The translations under genes and the position numbers were made by a program. Under the pieces are notes generated by a model, which saw only the letters and a list, made by a program, of their open reading frames with translations, did no database searches and had not been told where the DNA came from. DNA of 64,000 nucleotides from Patella vulgata. Lineage: Eukaryota > Mollusca > Gastropoda > Patellidae. Shown here in pieces: positions 36,785-47,441 of the stretch (the first letter of the stretch is position 1; each line of letters opens with the position of its first letter). The DNA lies in the NCBI RefSeq assembly GCF_932274485.2, contig NC_065882.2, positions 67,555,431 through 67,619,430 of the forward strand, in the 5' to 3' direction.

Positions 36785-37158
36785 ACATTTGAAGCGGGAC
36801 TATGGAAGATTAGATAAAGAGCTGACAGTTGTCGCTATTCAAAATAGATAATGTAAAGGGAATATGCTGAACATTTCAGTCAAATTAGTTCATTCTAACC
36901 CGAGAAATCCTCATTTTAATAACCATGTAGCCTATATTGTCATTGTTACCGTTGTATAAACCAAGTCTCTAGAATCCATTTTTACGATTAATCATCAACG
37001 GCCGTTGAACCGCAAATTGGGATTTAAATCTGAATGACCTATCAGATGACATCTAGAGATGATTATAGCCTTGTCGTGTTAATAAATGTTTAATTAATAG
37101 TTTATATAACATTTAAGGACTAAAAAAAAGACCTGTAATAGACATAATGTATGTTCAA
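36785..37158 (+). mobile_element. TTAA MITE, family C, diverged copy beside the previous one
   Basis: Same orientation, about 65 bp after 36322-36721. It keeps GATAAAGAGCTGACAGTTG, GTTGATTA-like and TTTATATAACATTTAAGGAC motifs and ends ATAATGTATGTTCAA. Confidence 0.6.
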
Positions 37159-37648
37159 ATTAATGTTAGAAGGTTGCTTTTATAATTAATTATTACTTAT
37201 TTCAAACAAACATACATACAAACCACAGCTGACACTCAAGTCTAGATAAAACAGTCCCAGAGTTTGTATTAACAAGGACAGACCTAATCTACTCTATTTT
37301 TTGTCTGTCATAATATATTTTCTGATCATTAAAAACGTTAACCGCAGTTTAGCCCGTAGCCAAGAAGAAAAATCTTATGAAGACAAGTGAAAGCCTAGGG
37401 GACCTCCTAAATAAGTAAACCCAAATCCCATTTAAAAAGTATTAGGTCAGGTGTTTCGAAAATGGTAACCATACGCTGCCTCTTGCTCAAAATCAAATGC
37501 CGGACGGTAAAAAATATGTTATTTATTTATTTTATTTTTTTCAGAGCAATATTTTTGTTTTAAACAGTAAAAATCTTTTTAATTACAAGAATCTGTTTTA
37601 GAAAAGATGTTATCTCATTATATACCGACATTTATTTTTAGCGTATTC

Positions 37649-37829
37649 GTCCCGTGTACACATTGGTGTGCACGTAAAAGATCCCTTCGCAGTTGGAATT
37701 CGATATGAGAGTAGGTCGTAGTGCAGTTGTCCGGGCAAAATTGCCCTCATAGCACACTGTGTGGCGTATGGAGGTCACTAGCCTGGTCAGGAGCAGAACA
37801 GTAGGACGTCAAACCCGATTTCATTTCTA
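37649..37829 (+). mobile_element. SINE B, 5'-truncated, with 13-bp target duplication
   Basis: Contains CCCGTGTACACATTGGTGTG, GTAAAAGATCCCTTCGCAGT and GTAGGACGTCAAACCCGATT. Flanked by TTTTAGCGTATTC (37636-37648) and TTTTAACGTATTC (37830-37842). Confidence 0.85.
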
Positions 37830-38639
37830 TTTTAACGTATTCTTCTGCAACCGACCGAACGACGCATGCGCATTACACCGCGCGCCATTTTGGTGTTCCG
37901 AGTTTGTTCTGAACGTGTGGAAAGAAAGTGTCACAAAACAGTGAAAGGCAAGCATGAACTTGAATTGACAGTAGACTAACAAGAGAACCGCTGAACTAGA
38001 AGAATATAATCATGTAAGACTTGTAGTCGGGTGTCAAAATATCTGAATATATTGTTGTCATCAGTCATTTCATAGAAACCGCGTGAATGTCAAGATCCAA
38101 TACCGAGTTGTTTGAAGAGCTGCATTAATTACAAGTTCTCTTCTCTTTTGTTTTATTTTAATAATTATGAAAACTTTGATTTGTGTCACTTTTATGTTGT
38201 AAATCTTAGATGGATATTTTATTTTTGATATTAAATGATAATTATTAAATGAACAGATTGGAGAAAACCAAGTAACTTTTGGCAGAAGCCCTATTTCAAC
38301 AGGGAATAATTCTGTCAATCAACAGACAAAGTTCTGGCAGCTGGTTTACCAGATTCTTTTCTGTATATTCTCTATTTAAAAAAAACCCAACAGAGTAAAT
38401 GTAACTGAAAAAAAATCTGGCAAACCAGCTGCCATAACTTTTTCTTGCGGTTAACAAAGAAAGAGGAAAATGTCTTTTAAACAGAATATTACATACCTTG
38501 GCCGAGGCCCCTTAGATTTTGAGGCCCAAGGCTACAGCCTGCCAAGCCTATTGGTAAATCCGACACTGTCCACATCAGACAATATTTGTCATATTCCAAA
38601 TTTACAAGAATTAGGATAAACTACAGGATACCCGGTTTC

Positions 38640-38696
38640 GTCCGGGGCCCAAATTCGCCAGGGGCCCAAATTGGCTAGGGGCCCAAATTCGATGGC
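38640..38696. repeat. Short GGGGCCCAAATT tandem repeat
   Basis: Three units of GGGGCCCAAATTCGCCA type. 37.85-38.6 kb otherwise shows nothing recognisable. Confidence 0.6.
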
Positions 38697-38821
38697 CTAA
38701 AACATTCACGGGGGCATGCTGGTTAATTTAATACCACGTGGGGTGGATCGGGGCGACGACGCGTGATGGGCGAACATACACGCCTTTTTGTTTTTATTTG
38801 TAGAGATAAGTATATACACAA

Positions 38822-39238
38822 GAGTCTGAACTTCTATCCGTATATATATGCATACACCATGTCCAACCAGACAATATATAATAAAAAAGAACAGGAATGC
38901 AATGCCTGTTGAAGACTCGATTTTACCTGCGCATGGCGGCAGTGACAAAATGGAAATGGACGAAAGTAATGCAAATATTGGAAACAAGTGGCTATGATAT
39001 CGTTTTGTGGGAGTATTTATGCAAATCAAAACGACTAGATTGAAGAAAAAACATACCTGAGTGAATCGACAGAGGTTTGATTGCCTGACATTACGAATTG
39101 CTGAAAAAAAAAACGAGCCGAAACGAGAGCAGGTAAAATCGAGTCTTCAACAGGCATTGCATTCCTGTTCTTTTTTTTATTATATATTGTCTGGTTGGAC
39201 ATGGTGTATGCATATATATACGGATAGAAGGTCAGACT
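38822..39238. repeat. Inverted repeat, about 110-bp arms, 198-bp spacer
   Basis: Left arm 38822-38930 and right arm 39129-39238 are reverse complements with very few differences (for example GTATATATATGCATACACCA on the left). The spacer is unrelated. It adjoins a truncated family C MITE. Confidence 0.85.
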
Positions 39239-39269
39239 CCTGGATGTCACACGCATATTTCGAACAACC

Positions 39270-39397
39270 ATAACTCTGCTCAGAATGAAATAATTTGACT
39301 GAAATTTTCAAAATGTTCTTCTTTTATTATCTAGTTTACAACTATTATAGCGAGAAATGTCAGCTCTTTATCGAAATCTTACATAATGCATCTTTAA
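39270..39397 (-). mobile_element. TTAA MITE, family C, fragment
   Basis: Keeps only one end: CATAATGCATCT-TTAA (39394-39397) with AGCTCTTTATCGAAATCTTA. The other end is missing. Confidence 0.7.
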
Positions 39398-40167
39398 CTG
39401 AGAGTCTTATACCGTGTACTAAAGTGGTTTGGATATGTTGCTGTCATGAATTTGCAACCTGAGTTTAACAACCGAGTTTTTATTTAAAATGCAACTAGAA
39501 AGGGGGATTGCTAATAATACCGACATAACATTTAAAACGAATTGGAAAATATATATACATAATACATTTTGAGACCACATGCTCGGACAGTGGTTTTTCC
39601 GCCAACTCGTTTTCAAATTCCAAATGTCAGGGGTTTTTACGTGCACGGTTGAGAATGTTTTCATGAGAAAACATAATCAATACCGCTCCAAGTAAAAGTT
39701 TGTCTTGTACATTTCCGTACTACAAAGGAAAAAGCAAATCGGAAAACAAAGAAATGGATCTTTACGAAATAAACTAATGTCGTACATTTGTTTATTGTTA
39801 ATGAACAATTTTAAAGTTGTACCAAGAAAAACTCCGGTACTGGTGAATGTTCAGCAGGTGCAGTGTAATTGAAAGTGAACAGCATATTGTAAATTGTGTA
39901 ATATAAAATAGCATGGCTTCGTAGCCTTGTTTACATCCGCAAATATGTCCACACCATTACGTGTACATTCTTCATGTAAAAACAGTAAACAACGTAAAGG
40001 TGTCCTGATTCAAAATGTATTAAACATGACAGGAAAGCATAAACCATGGACAGGACAAGTAATGCACGCACACCTGGAAAATTATCAACTAATTTATCGA
40101 ACATTATTTTGTGAAGCGTTATTCTCGTTCCGTAATTTGGTGGTAAATATTTGGGCATTCTTTCGGT

Positions 40168-40518
40168 TGGGGGTCACCTGGCTAAGTGGGTAAGACGCTG
40201 GCTCGCTTGCCTGGAGGTCGGGTGTTCGATCCCTGCATTGGCCGAGAAAGTTCACCCAGATTTTCCGGCGTGGTTTCCCCTTGTCAGTGATGCAGGATGG
40301 AGGGCCTGACAAGGACAACTGTCTAGTCGTTCGGATGGGACGAAAAACAGGGGTCCCGTGTACACATTGGCGTGCATGTAAAAGATCCCTTGGCAGTTGG
40401 AATTCGATATAAGAGTATGCCGGGCAAAATTTCCCTCATAGCACACTGTATGGCGTTACCCGTCTTCATTAGCCCAGGTTAGGAGCAGAACAGTGGGACG
40501 TTAAACCCCATTTCATTT
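40168..40518 (+). mobile_element. SINE B, full-length reference copy
   Basis: A 351-bp element. A box TGGCTAAGTGGGTAAGACG and B box GGTGTTCGATCCC (tRNA promoter), body through TTGGAATTCGATATAAGAGT, and tail GGGACGTTAAACCCCATTTC then (ATTTC)n. The 12-bp duplication CATTCTTTCGGT lies at 40156-40167 and 40519-40530. Its RNA would be made by RNA polymerase III and copied by a LINE enzyme (known for SINEs, inferred here). Confidence 0.92.
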
Positions 40519-41392
40519 CATTCTTTCGGTGGTTGTAGGTATGGGTATATAAATTATACAATCTGACCTGAATATTGGGGTTGTTAGTTTGTTCTGTTGT
40601 AAGTTTCTTTAGTGCACACCTGATAATAATTACAGGAGGTGTAATCGTGATGTTGATTACGGTAATTAAACACATCGTGACGTGGATGACGGTAATTAAA
40701 AAGATATGACAACTGGATGATAAATATAGTTTAATTATTATCAAAGAATTAACAAGTCTATGCTATCTAGAATAATTTGTCGTCATAAATCAGTTTCTAA
40801 TCATACTAATTTTTGAATATGCCTTTTAATTTTGAAATTTTAACAGTTAAATGCCCATAGTTTATCTCTCTATACTGTCACTGTAAACTATGGAGGCCTT
40901 TTTAAATCTCGACTTCTCGCTCTTTCCTCCATCGCGTATGAAAATCCCCACCTTCTCGCGGAAATGTAATGAAATGAAACGCAATTTCTGACAATTTCGG
41001 GCCACGGACACCCAAAAATGTGCATGGATCCGCCGCTGGCTAGTACACGCAATTTTTTTGGGCCGCTCTTTGGTCAAAACATTACATTATATATTTAGTA
41101 ATTTAAGACTAATTTACAAGATATTGTATTAGGAGTTTTGAATTGTTTGTATCAAGAAAGCTTTTAAAAGTAATACCTTGCGTAAGGAAGATGATTTCTC
41201 AGAGAATGCTGGTGTTTGTAAAATTATTTAGTAATTCAGGAGGGCTCAAAGGCGGGGAATTACGACCACACTGACATACCATGTTTATCTTTTGGCCTTA
41301 TTTCAAATAGAAATGTCTCGAAAACTATTCGATTTAATCAATTCAAATTTTCACAAACATGTATTAACATTTCAAAGGTAGTACTGAACTGA

Positions 41393-41762
41393 TTACAGAT
41401 GCATTATCTAAGATTTCTATAAAGAGCTCACAGTTCTCGCAAAAATAATGTTTAAAATGATAATGAAAAAAAGGGAATCTGTTCAAAATTCCAGTCAAAT
41501 TACTTCATTCTGAGCGGAGTTATGGCTAGCTTAAGAAATATTGTTTCGATTGTTATTGCTACCGCTGTTTCGATAATAAACAAAGTCTCGATAATCCATT
41601 TGTTACTTAAAGTATTAACTGACAATCCGTTGAAAATCAAAACTATCCGATGATCTGGAGAGTTGATTATGGGCTTGGTATGTGAATAAATGTCTAATTA
41701 ATGATTTGTAGAACATTTGTGTTCAAACAAAAGATCTACATTAGGCAGATTTTGCTGTTTAA
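41393..41762 (+). mobile_element. TTAA MITE, family C, diverged copy
   Basis: ACAGATGCATTATCTAAGAT at the left, GAGAGTTGATTATGGGC inside, CATTAGGCAGATTTTGC at the right. The TTAA is lost at the left. 40.55-41.39 kb shows nothing else. Confidence 0.6.
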
Positions 41763-42058
41763 TATTCAATAATACTTATTTTGTTTCTTTACATCTTTGC
41801 AGTGTCACCAAGCGAAAACGAACTTTTAATCAGAATGTAATTTACCCCCCCCCCCCCGCGAACACCCAACAGTACAATACACACAAAGAAAACTTGTCTA
41901 CAACAGAAATACCCCACACCCCCAACCCACCACCGCAGGTATTCAAGTCATTCATACGAGACAAAAACTGCTTACTGAATCCGCCATTTGGATTACAAAA
42001 CATACTTTTTACTACTATTGACTTAAAACTGTTAATTATCTTATTTTTAATATTTGCC

Positions 42059-42090
42059 AAGTAGGACGTTAAACCGCATTTCGTTTCATT
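42059..42090 (+). mobile_element. SINE 3'-tail remnant
   Basis: GTAGGACGTTAAACCGCATT followed by TCGTTTCATTTC, the SINE B tail only. Confidence 0.5.
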
Positions 42091-42369
42091 TCTTATTTTT
42101 GTTAAAAATAAAAACAACAAAAAACATCACATACAACATATACGCAAAAACCAGCTCCGTTCGAAAATATATCATACGTATTGAATACATGAATCATCTG
42201 TGCCATGAACAACCCAAATAACCCAATTTACAATCCTTCATAATAAAATAGTTCATTACTGATAGTATTATGTTTCAAAAACTGGATTGTGTTACTATTT
42301 TTAATTATAGACAGAAATGATTTAGGAGAACAGTAAATTGTCACCTCTACTTCTATTTATAATAATATA

Positions 42370-42961
42370 TACTAAGTAGCAAAAGAAATGTCCGGTTGGT
42401 ATGTTACTCTGAATGGACGCATTATATAAAACTTGCCAAATGTTTTTATTGTATGTGACCACATCTCCAACTTTACCTGCGAAATAAGTCTCCTTCCCAA
42501 ACACAGAATTGAACCCAGGAAATGTTCTCAAAAACGCAACCTGACTTCTGACATGGTAATGTGTTCTCCATGATTTTTATGTAACTCATGCTGCGCGTGC
42601 TGTTCCCCGGGACCAGCCCTATAAAATGCACCCCCATACATGGTTGAATCATTCACACTACAACGTCGGCAGCATGCCACGACTCACGACAGCTCAGAGG
42701 AACCAGACGCTTGGACGACTCAACGCTGGCCACACTGCCCAAACCGATGCCAATCACTTCCAGGTCAATGTTCGGACCATCTACAGGCTTCAGCAACGCC
42801 CCTGAACTGGTAGACCAAGAGTTACAACAAGGCGACATCTACAGGCTTCAGCAACGCTTTTGGGCCACCAACACCACGGATGATCGCCCCTGAACTGGTA
42901 GACCAAGGGTTACAACAAGGCGACATACTGTTCACAAAAAATTGCTTTGATCCATTTAGTA
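42370..42961 (+). mobile_element. Internally deleted Tc1-type transposon
   Basis: The left end TACTAAGTAGCAAAAGAAAT and the reverse complement of the right end, TACTAAATGGATCAAAGCAA, are similar, with TA at both edges. Of the usual transposase only the N-terminal part remains (42674 onward). At about 590 bp it is far below the 1.3-1.7 kb usual for Tc1 elements. Confidence 0.65.
42674..42928 (+). pseudogene. Tc1-like transposase, N-terminal remnant
   Basis: The ATG at 42674 opens MPRLTTAQRNQTLGRLNAGH, then TAQTDANHFQVNVRTIYRLQ, the paired helix-turn-helix start typical of Tc1 transposases (MPRLT..QR...G.L.AG). After 44 codons a duplication breaks the frame. A segment from the IYRLQQR codons onward is repeated at about 42836, this time including FWATNTTDDRP, then TGA, then TGRPRVTTRRH. 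The stop stands where the family normally has Arg before SGRP or TGRP, consistent with CGA-to-TGA decay. The catalytic DDE domain is absent. It is a plain DNA transposon relic without activity. Confidence 0.8.
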
Positions 42962-43074
42962 AGTCGTTTTCTAGAATGATTTGATTACAGTGCCTCTCTG
43001 ATTTTGACGTTTCTTTTGCTGTTTAGTATATATTAACAATAATATTCGAGGTAATGAAATAAACATAAAGAGAG

Positions 43075-43350
43075 AGGGGGAGAGAGAGAGGGGGGGGGGG
43101 GTAACGTCTACTCGACACAAACTAGGTAATTTCGGGACTAACACATGGTTCAATTGTATTTCAATAATTCGCTTGCGCGTAGAGGTCGTTATCAATGGGA
43201 GGAAACCGGAGGATACGGAGAAAACCCACCCGGTTGGACAGGCGAGAACCTACTCCTTGTCACGCACAACAGGAGAATCGAAACCACGCCAGTTGACTCA
43301 ATGACAGACCTTGTGATACAGCGCGCACGTTCTAACCATTCGCCCCCCCC
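43075..43350 (-). mobile_element. SINE A with GA/G-rich tail
   Basis: A (GA)n and G run, then GTAACGTCTACTCGACACAA, body, GTTGACTCAATGACAGACC and head TTCTAACCATTCGCC. Moderately diverged. Confidence 0.8.
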
Positions 43351-43687
43351 CACACCCGACCCCGTGAAACGGTAGACATATATCTGTAGATAATATAATA
43401 AAGTACAACACATTTTGTATCCGTTTTATATTTCATGCATGCTTATTTTTATTTCATTATTTAACTATGTTCAAGGGCAAAGAACCATTTTAGTTTATTT
43501 ATCAATTATACAAAGATAATGGTCATATTTGTACGTGGTATTTTTGTATTCTAATAATAGTTAGCGATGACAGCCACCAAAATCAACTTTTTAAAAGTTT
43601 CTAGACACCTCCGTTCAATAGCCATACTAAATTAAAGACTGCATTCATGACGTCACTGGCGGACAAGAGTAGAAACACGACTAACAG

Positions 43688-43921
43688 GCCCAAGTTCACA
43701 AAGCATTCTCAGATTTAAGTTAAGAATTTACTGAAAATTGCTTGCCTTATTTTGACTAAAATATAGCCCTTTATAAAACTTGTGTTGTTTTAATGTATCA
43801 AATACATCAATAAGAAACTATGTGCACATTTTTGTGTTTCTGGATCAAAGTTATTTCTCATAAACAGTGATTGGAAGTTGAGTAAATTCTTAAGTCTGAG
43901 AATGCTTTGTGAGCTCGGGGC
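43688..43921. mobile_element. Harbinger-like MITE, family D, copy 2
   Basis: A 234-bp element with ends GCCCAAGTTCACAAAGCATT and TGCTTTGTGAGCTCGGGGC. The 3-bp repeat CAG lies at 43685-43687 and 43922-43924. The interior is close to that of 484-724. Confidence 0.8.
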
Positions 43922-44569
43922 CAGATTTGGTGATATCGATGACGTCAGTAACGCATTACTATTTAATTAAACTTAGCACTTAAAAGGTGGACCATCTCCT
44001 TAAAGGATTCAAATTTCGATATAAGTAAGAACCCTGTTTAATATAAAATTATGTAGTTTTTTTCTGCGGGGCAGATAGGTAAAATTGATATAAGACACCC
44101 CGGGGAAATATCGCTTTAATTAACATATTATATGTTTCGTGTAGACAATTTTTAGCAGTCTTATTTTATTAATTTTGTCTATATCATAAGAAACAATATC
44201 CCCGAGGCGGAACAATGTTCTTTTTGTTAAGGTCTCCTGAAGATCAATTTAGGCGTAATTACGACTCAGTTATAAATATATGAACTTATTAAAACATTTT
44301 TGAAGCTGATTTTGATTTATTTCAGCCTTTAGAGGTGTGTCCAGACAAACCTTTTTCAATTAGTGAAACCCTGAAATCAAATTAGGTTGGGATTTATTGA
44401 GGTTTGGGATTTGGGAATTGAACATTTGAAGGAATAAATATTTGGCTGTAGGCTGTTTTTGTTATGTTGAAGGGGCACCTGACCCATGTCTGTCTATATA
44501 TTCAATTTGTTAAGGAACAAAAGAAATAATTGCTGATTCAGCAAATAAATGCGACTTTGATTAAATGAA

Positions 44570-44680
44570 ATAAAATGGGGTTTAACTTACTAACGTCCTG
44601 CTCCGACTAGGCTAATGAAGACGGGCGAGATCGATTAATCCTCCGATTCAAACCAAGGTAATGTATCGGACCACTCGTCA
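44570..44680 (-). mobile_element. SINE B 3' fragment
   Basis: AAAATGGGGTTTAACTTAC, CGTCCTGCTCCGACTAGGCT and AATGAAGACGGGC. Truncated. Confidence 0.65.
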
Positions 44681-44777
44681 ACTCTTTTATTTATCAGTAG
44701 TTTAATATGGTACTAACAAGGTTAGCTAAAAGAAGGGGACAATCGTTGACTTGGAAATAACTTCAACAGTCATCCTT

Positions 44778-45090
44778 GAAATGAATTTGGGTTTAATGCC
44801 CTATGTTTCTGCAGCAGCCGGGTATACGCCATGAAGGGTGCAATGAAGGAAACTTTGGTCGGACAGCAACGTTCTCGCCTGTTCCTCATCGAATCCCAAC
44901 TGTAAAATGTTGTTTACGTGCACGCCAGCGAGTACCTAGACTGACATCATTTATTTGTACCATCTAAACGACTGGACTCCATTCCTTGAGATACTCGCTG
45001 CCCTGCATAAGGGGAAAGCTGACTGGTAAATCGAGATGGACCACCAGGTTAGTGAGCCAGCGCTATGCTAGCTGAGCCACAATCATCCTA
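44778..45090 (-). mobile_element. SINE B, old near-full-length copy
   Basis: GGGTTTAATGCCCTATGTTT tail, TATACGCCATGAAGGGTGC, TTTACGTGCACGCCAGCG and a tRNA-like head (TTAGTGAGCCAGCGCTATGC, GCTAGCTGAGCCAC). Heavily diverged. Confidence 0.65.
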
Positions 45091-45094
45091 TTAC

Positions 45095-46830
45095 AGAACA
45101 AAAGCCTGACAGCATGTATAGAAGAATTAAACAAATAGGTATTGAAAGCAAATTCCATTACCTGCTGGTGATGAATTGGTAAATAATCCCGGCCTTTTTA
45201 TCTACTTATTCGATAATATTATTTTAAGAGACATTTAGTTTGGCGATATAGTTATAAATCGATATAAAATAATTATTGAGTTGACTTTATTTAATATAAA
45301 ATTACACGGGGTGTTACATATTAGATTGTGTACAAAATATGAGTCTCGTTCGCTTATCCATTTAATAGAACAAGAAACGACAATTTTGCTGACAATAAGT
45401 ACCGCCTGTTAGTACACCTTCCCTTTAATTTGAATAACAGAGCGATTCTTAGGTTGCTATGAGTGTTAAAATAATATTACTTTCAGGTACAATTATAAGG
45501 CGTTATACGGGGATTTAATGAAAAGAACAATTGTAATAATTCAAATAATAAAACGACAAGCGAAAAACAAACATCCGTTAGGATTTCTTTACACCTTTAC
45601 CTTTTTCGTCAGTGTTATATTTAACAGTTATCCATTATTGTTTACTTACACGATAATTAATCGGATGTCCTTTTTTAACCAACCACAACATCAACTGCCA
45701 CGGTCTTTGTCTTATAATGTAATGATAACACAGTCGGTCTGTTCCATAAGTTCAGATTTTCATCTTATAGACAGTTTTTTTCCTGTGTCATTTATTGAGG
45801 GTGTTATCTTCTACAAAGCTAGCCTTTCGGTAATTCCACAAGGATAAAGCATAATTGTTAAAGGACCAAAACCCATAAAGAAAATGAAAAAAAGACGCCA
45901 AATGCTAGCAAAAGATCATCTGTCGTGTTTTAAGTTAAACCTTTTATAAACTGGAGACTCTAGAGAAATGGCTTCTTCATGAGCAAGATGATTCTCGCTT
46001 AAGCAGATTAACAAATGGATAACAATCTCTACATCAAAACTGAGATAAATTGAACGGGACTTCAACATGAGTCATCTCGTAATACTTTCAGTTTCTCATT
46101 TCTTTTGCAAAATAAAATATATTTAATTTCTTGAGTAAAATTGAGCAGTGCCTTGTGAATGATCACCATTAGAAAGGCATATATTGTACAAAATGCTATC
46201 GATAGTACAAAAGCTAAATAGATGTATATTAATCGATTTCAGTTTACCTACTACAAGAAATAGCAACTGTAATGTTTGTAAGCTACAAAATAATAAGATT
46301 TGACCTTTTAATTTGGCAATTTTACTAAATAAGTCTACTCGTTTATCCATTACACAGATACAGATGCTTCTAAGGTAGACCAGAGTTTAAGGTCATGAAG
46401 AAAGACAAATATGGATAATGTTTGGTAATATCATAAACCCATGCAATTTTTAAATTGAAGTATAAAAGTGTAGTAGCGTGCTGATACCAAATAACATGTG
46501 AATTCCTTACATTATACCTTGAACACCTTTGTAATGTTCGTTCCTTTGTGTGCAATATATTCATCTCTTTTAAGCAAGCGACTTAAAGAACCTTTGCATC
46601 TTATAGCTAATTCTGTATTGACATATTCCCTTCTTTATACACAATAACAAATAGCATTTACAGTAATCAATGGTGGAAAGGAAAAAGTCGGTTGAACGAA
46701 CTCAATAATTCACTAATCAGTCTGCCCGTTACCTTTGAGACACTGGGTTTTATGAACCGTTAGTTCGATTGCTAAATCGCTTGCCTGGTGCCGAGTTCTT
46801 AGTGTTATGCATTAATAACATTATCAATAA
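45095..46830. other. Intronic sequence without recognisable features
   Basis: Near the 5' end of intron 1. A 109-codon AT-rich frame at 45518-45847 has no motif and is probably chance. Confidence 0.45.
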
Positions 46831-47063
46831 AATCATGTTTCATAAGGGTTGAAGGCCCATGACTCTACACTGGTGACAAATGTGCCAGATATTCCCAGGA
46901 GGAGTCGTGATCGGAGAGAAAGAGACATATAAATATGGCTTTGAGAAACAGAATAACGAGGATCATATAACGAAAACTGGTCTTGGAAAGAACATAAATG
47001 ACACAAACAAGAAGTAGCGATACTGATTCCAAAAGGTATATGTTTAAACAAAGTCCTGCTTAC

Positions 47064-47441
47064 CGGTATTCTGGAATAACTGCTAAGCCAAGCCCAGTCA
47101 TCGGGGTTAGCTGAACCCGAACCCTCTACCACATGTCTACGTTCTCTTGTCGATTTCACTTCCTCGCTATTGTTATCATCACCTGTATATTGTCTTTGAT
47201 CAGCTGGATCTGACCACGTGGACGGTATTATCTGATCATCTTCAATAAAACCACTTTCTTTAAATTTAACGTACATTACTTCACTTTTTGAAACTTTGTC
47301 ATCGAGTAAAATTTTCAAGCGTTTAAGTTCTGTGTAGCCCATCCACACCGTGGTGGCTATTAATGTTGTTAGTAATAATGTAATTAAATATAAAATACGT
47401 ACATGGATGTCCGTAGAGGTTAACTGTCCTTTAGATGCCAT
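47064..47441 (-). CDS. Exon 1: membrane anchor and stem of transmembrane collagen
   Basis: This exon encodes 126 residues, beginning MASKGQ at the first in-frame ATG (codon at 47441-47439). Residues 1-14 are a short polar, presumably cytoplasmic tail. Residues about 16-36 (ILYLITLLLTTLIATTVWMGY) form one hydrophobic helix with no cleavage site, so a type II anchor is expected. Residues 37-60 (ELKRLKILLDDKV and following) are charged and could form a short coiled coil, the usual trimerisation stem in this family. Residues 99-102 are RERR, a furin consensus R-X-K/R-R, followed by an acidic, Ser/Gly-rich stretch ending in SYSRIP. The exon ends CCG before GTAAGC, a strong donor in phase 0. The open frame beyond it (down to 46833) is intron read-through. 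In collagens XIII, XXIII and XXV a furin site at this position allows shedding of the ectodomain; that function here is inferred. Confidence 0.85.

Larger units (their letters stand above)
7382..47063 (-). other. Giant intron 1 of the collagen gene (about 39.7 kb)
   Basis: Lies between the phase-0 donor GTAAGC after exon 1 and the CTACAG acceptor of exon 2. It contains most of the SINEs, MITEs, tandem arrays and palindromes listed separately. No additional Gly-X-Y exon was found in it by eye. Its size assumes that no exon was missed. Confidence 0.65.
186..47441 (-). other. MACIT-type transmembrane collagen gene, 5' part (five exons seen)
   Basis: Gene-level span for five minus-strand exons: 47441-47064, 7381-7318, 6669-6625, 1022-909 and 293-186. 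Every intron begins GT and ends AG. The junction phases are 0, 1, 1, 1 and the last exon also ends in phase 1, so the frame stays open across 709 nt (236 codons plus 1 nt). The product starts with a type II membrane anchor, passes a furin-type site and two cysteines, and enters Gly-X-Y repeats with one interruption. This order is that of vertebrate collagens XIII, XXIII and XXV, and of the invertebrate collagens related to them. The 3' part, with most of the triple helix, lies beyond the left edge. Exons may have been missed in the 39.7-kb first intron or between 1.0 and 6.6 kb, although the exons seen already join in frame. The family assignment is inferred from layout and motifs, not from a search. 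Confidence 0.85.

Noticed and set aside
45518-45847. 109-codon AT-rich hydrophobic open frame
   Set aside because: No motif, no splice sites, low-complexity codon use; chance frame in an intron.
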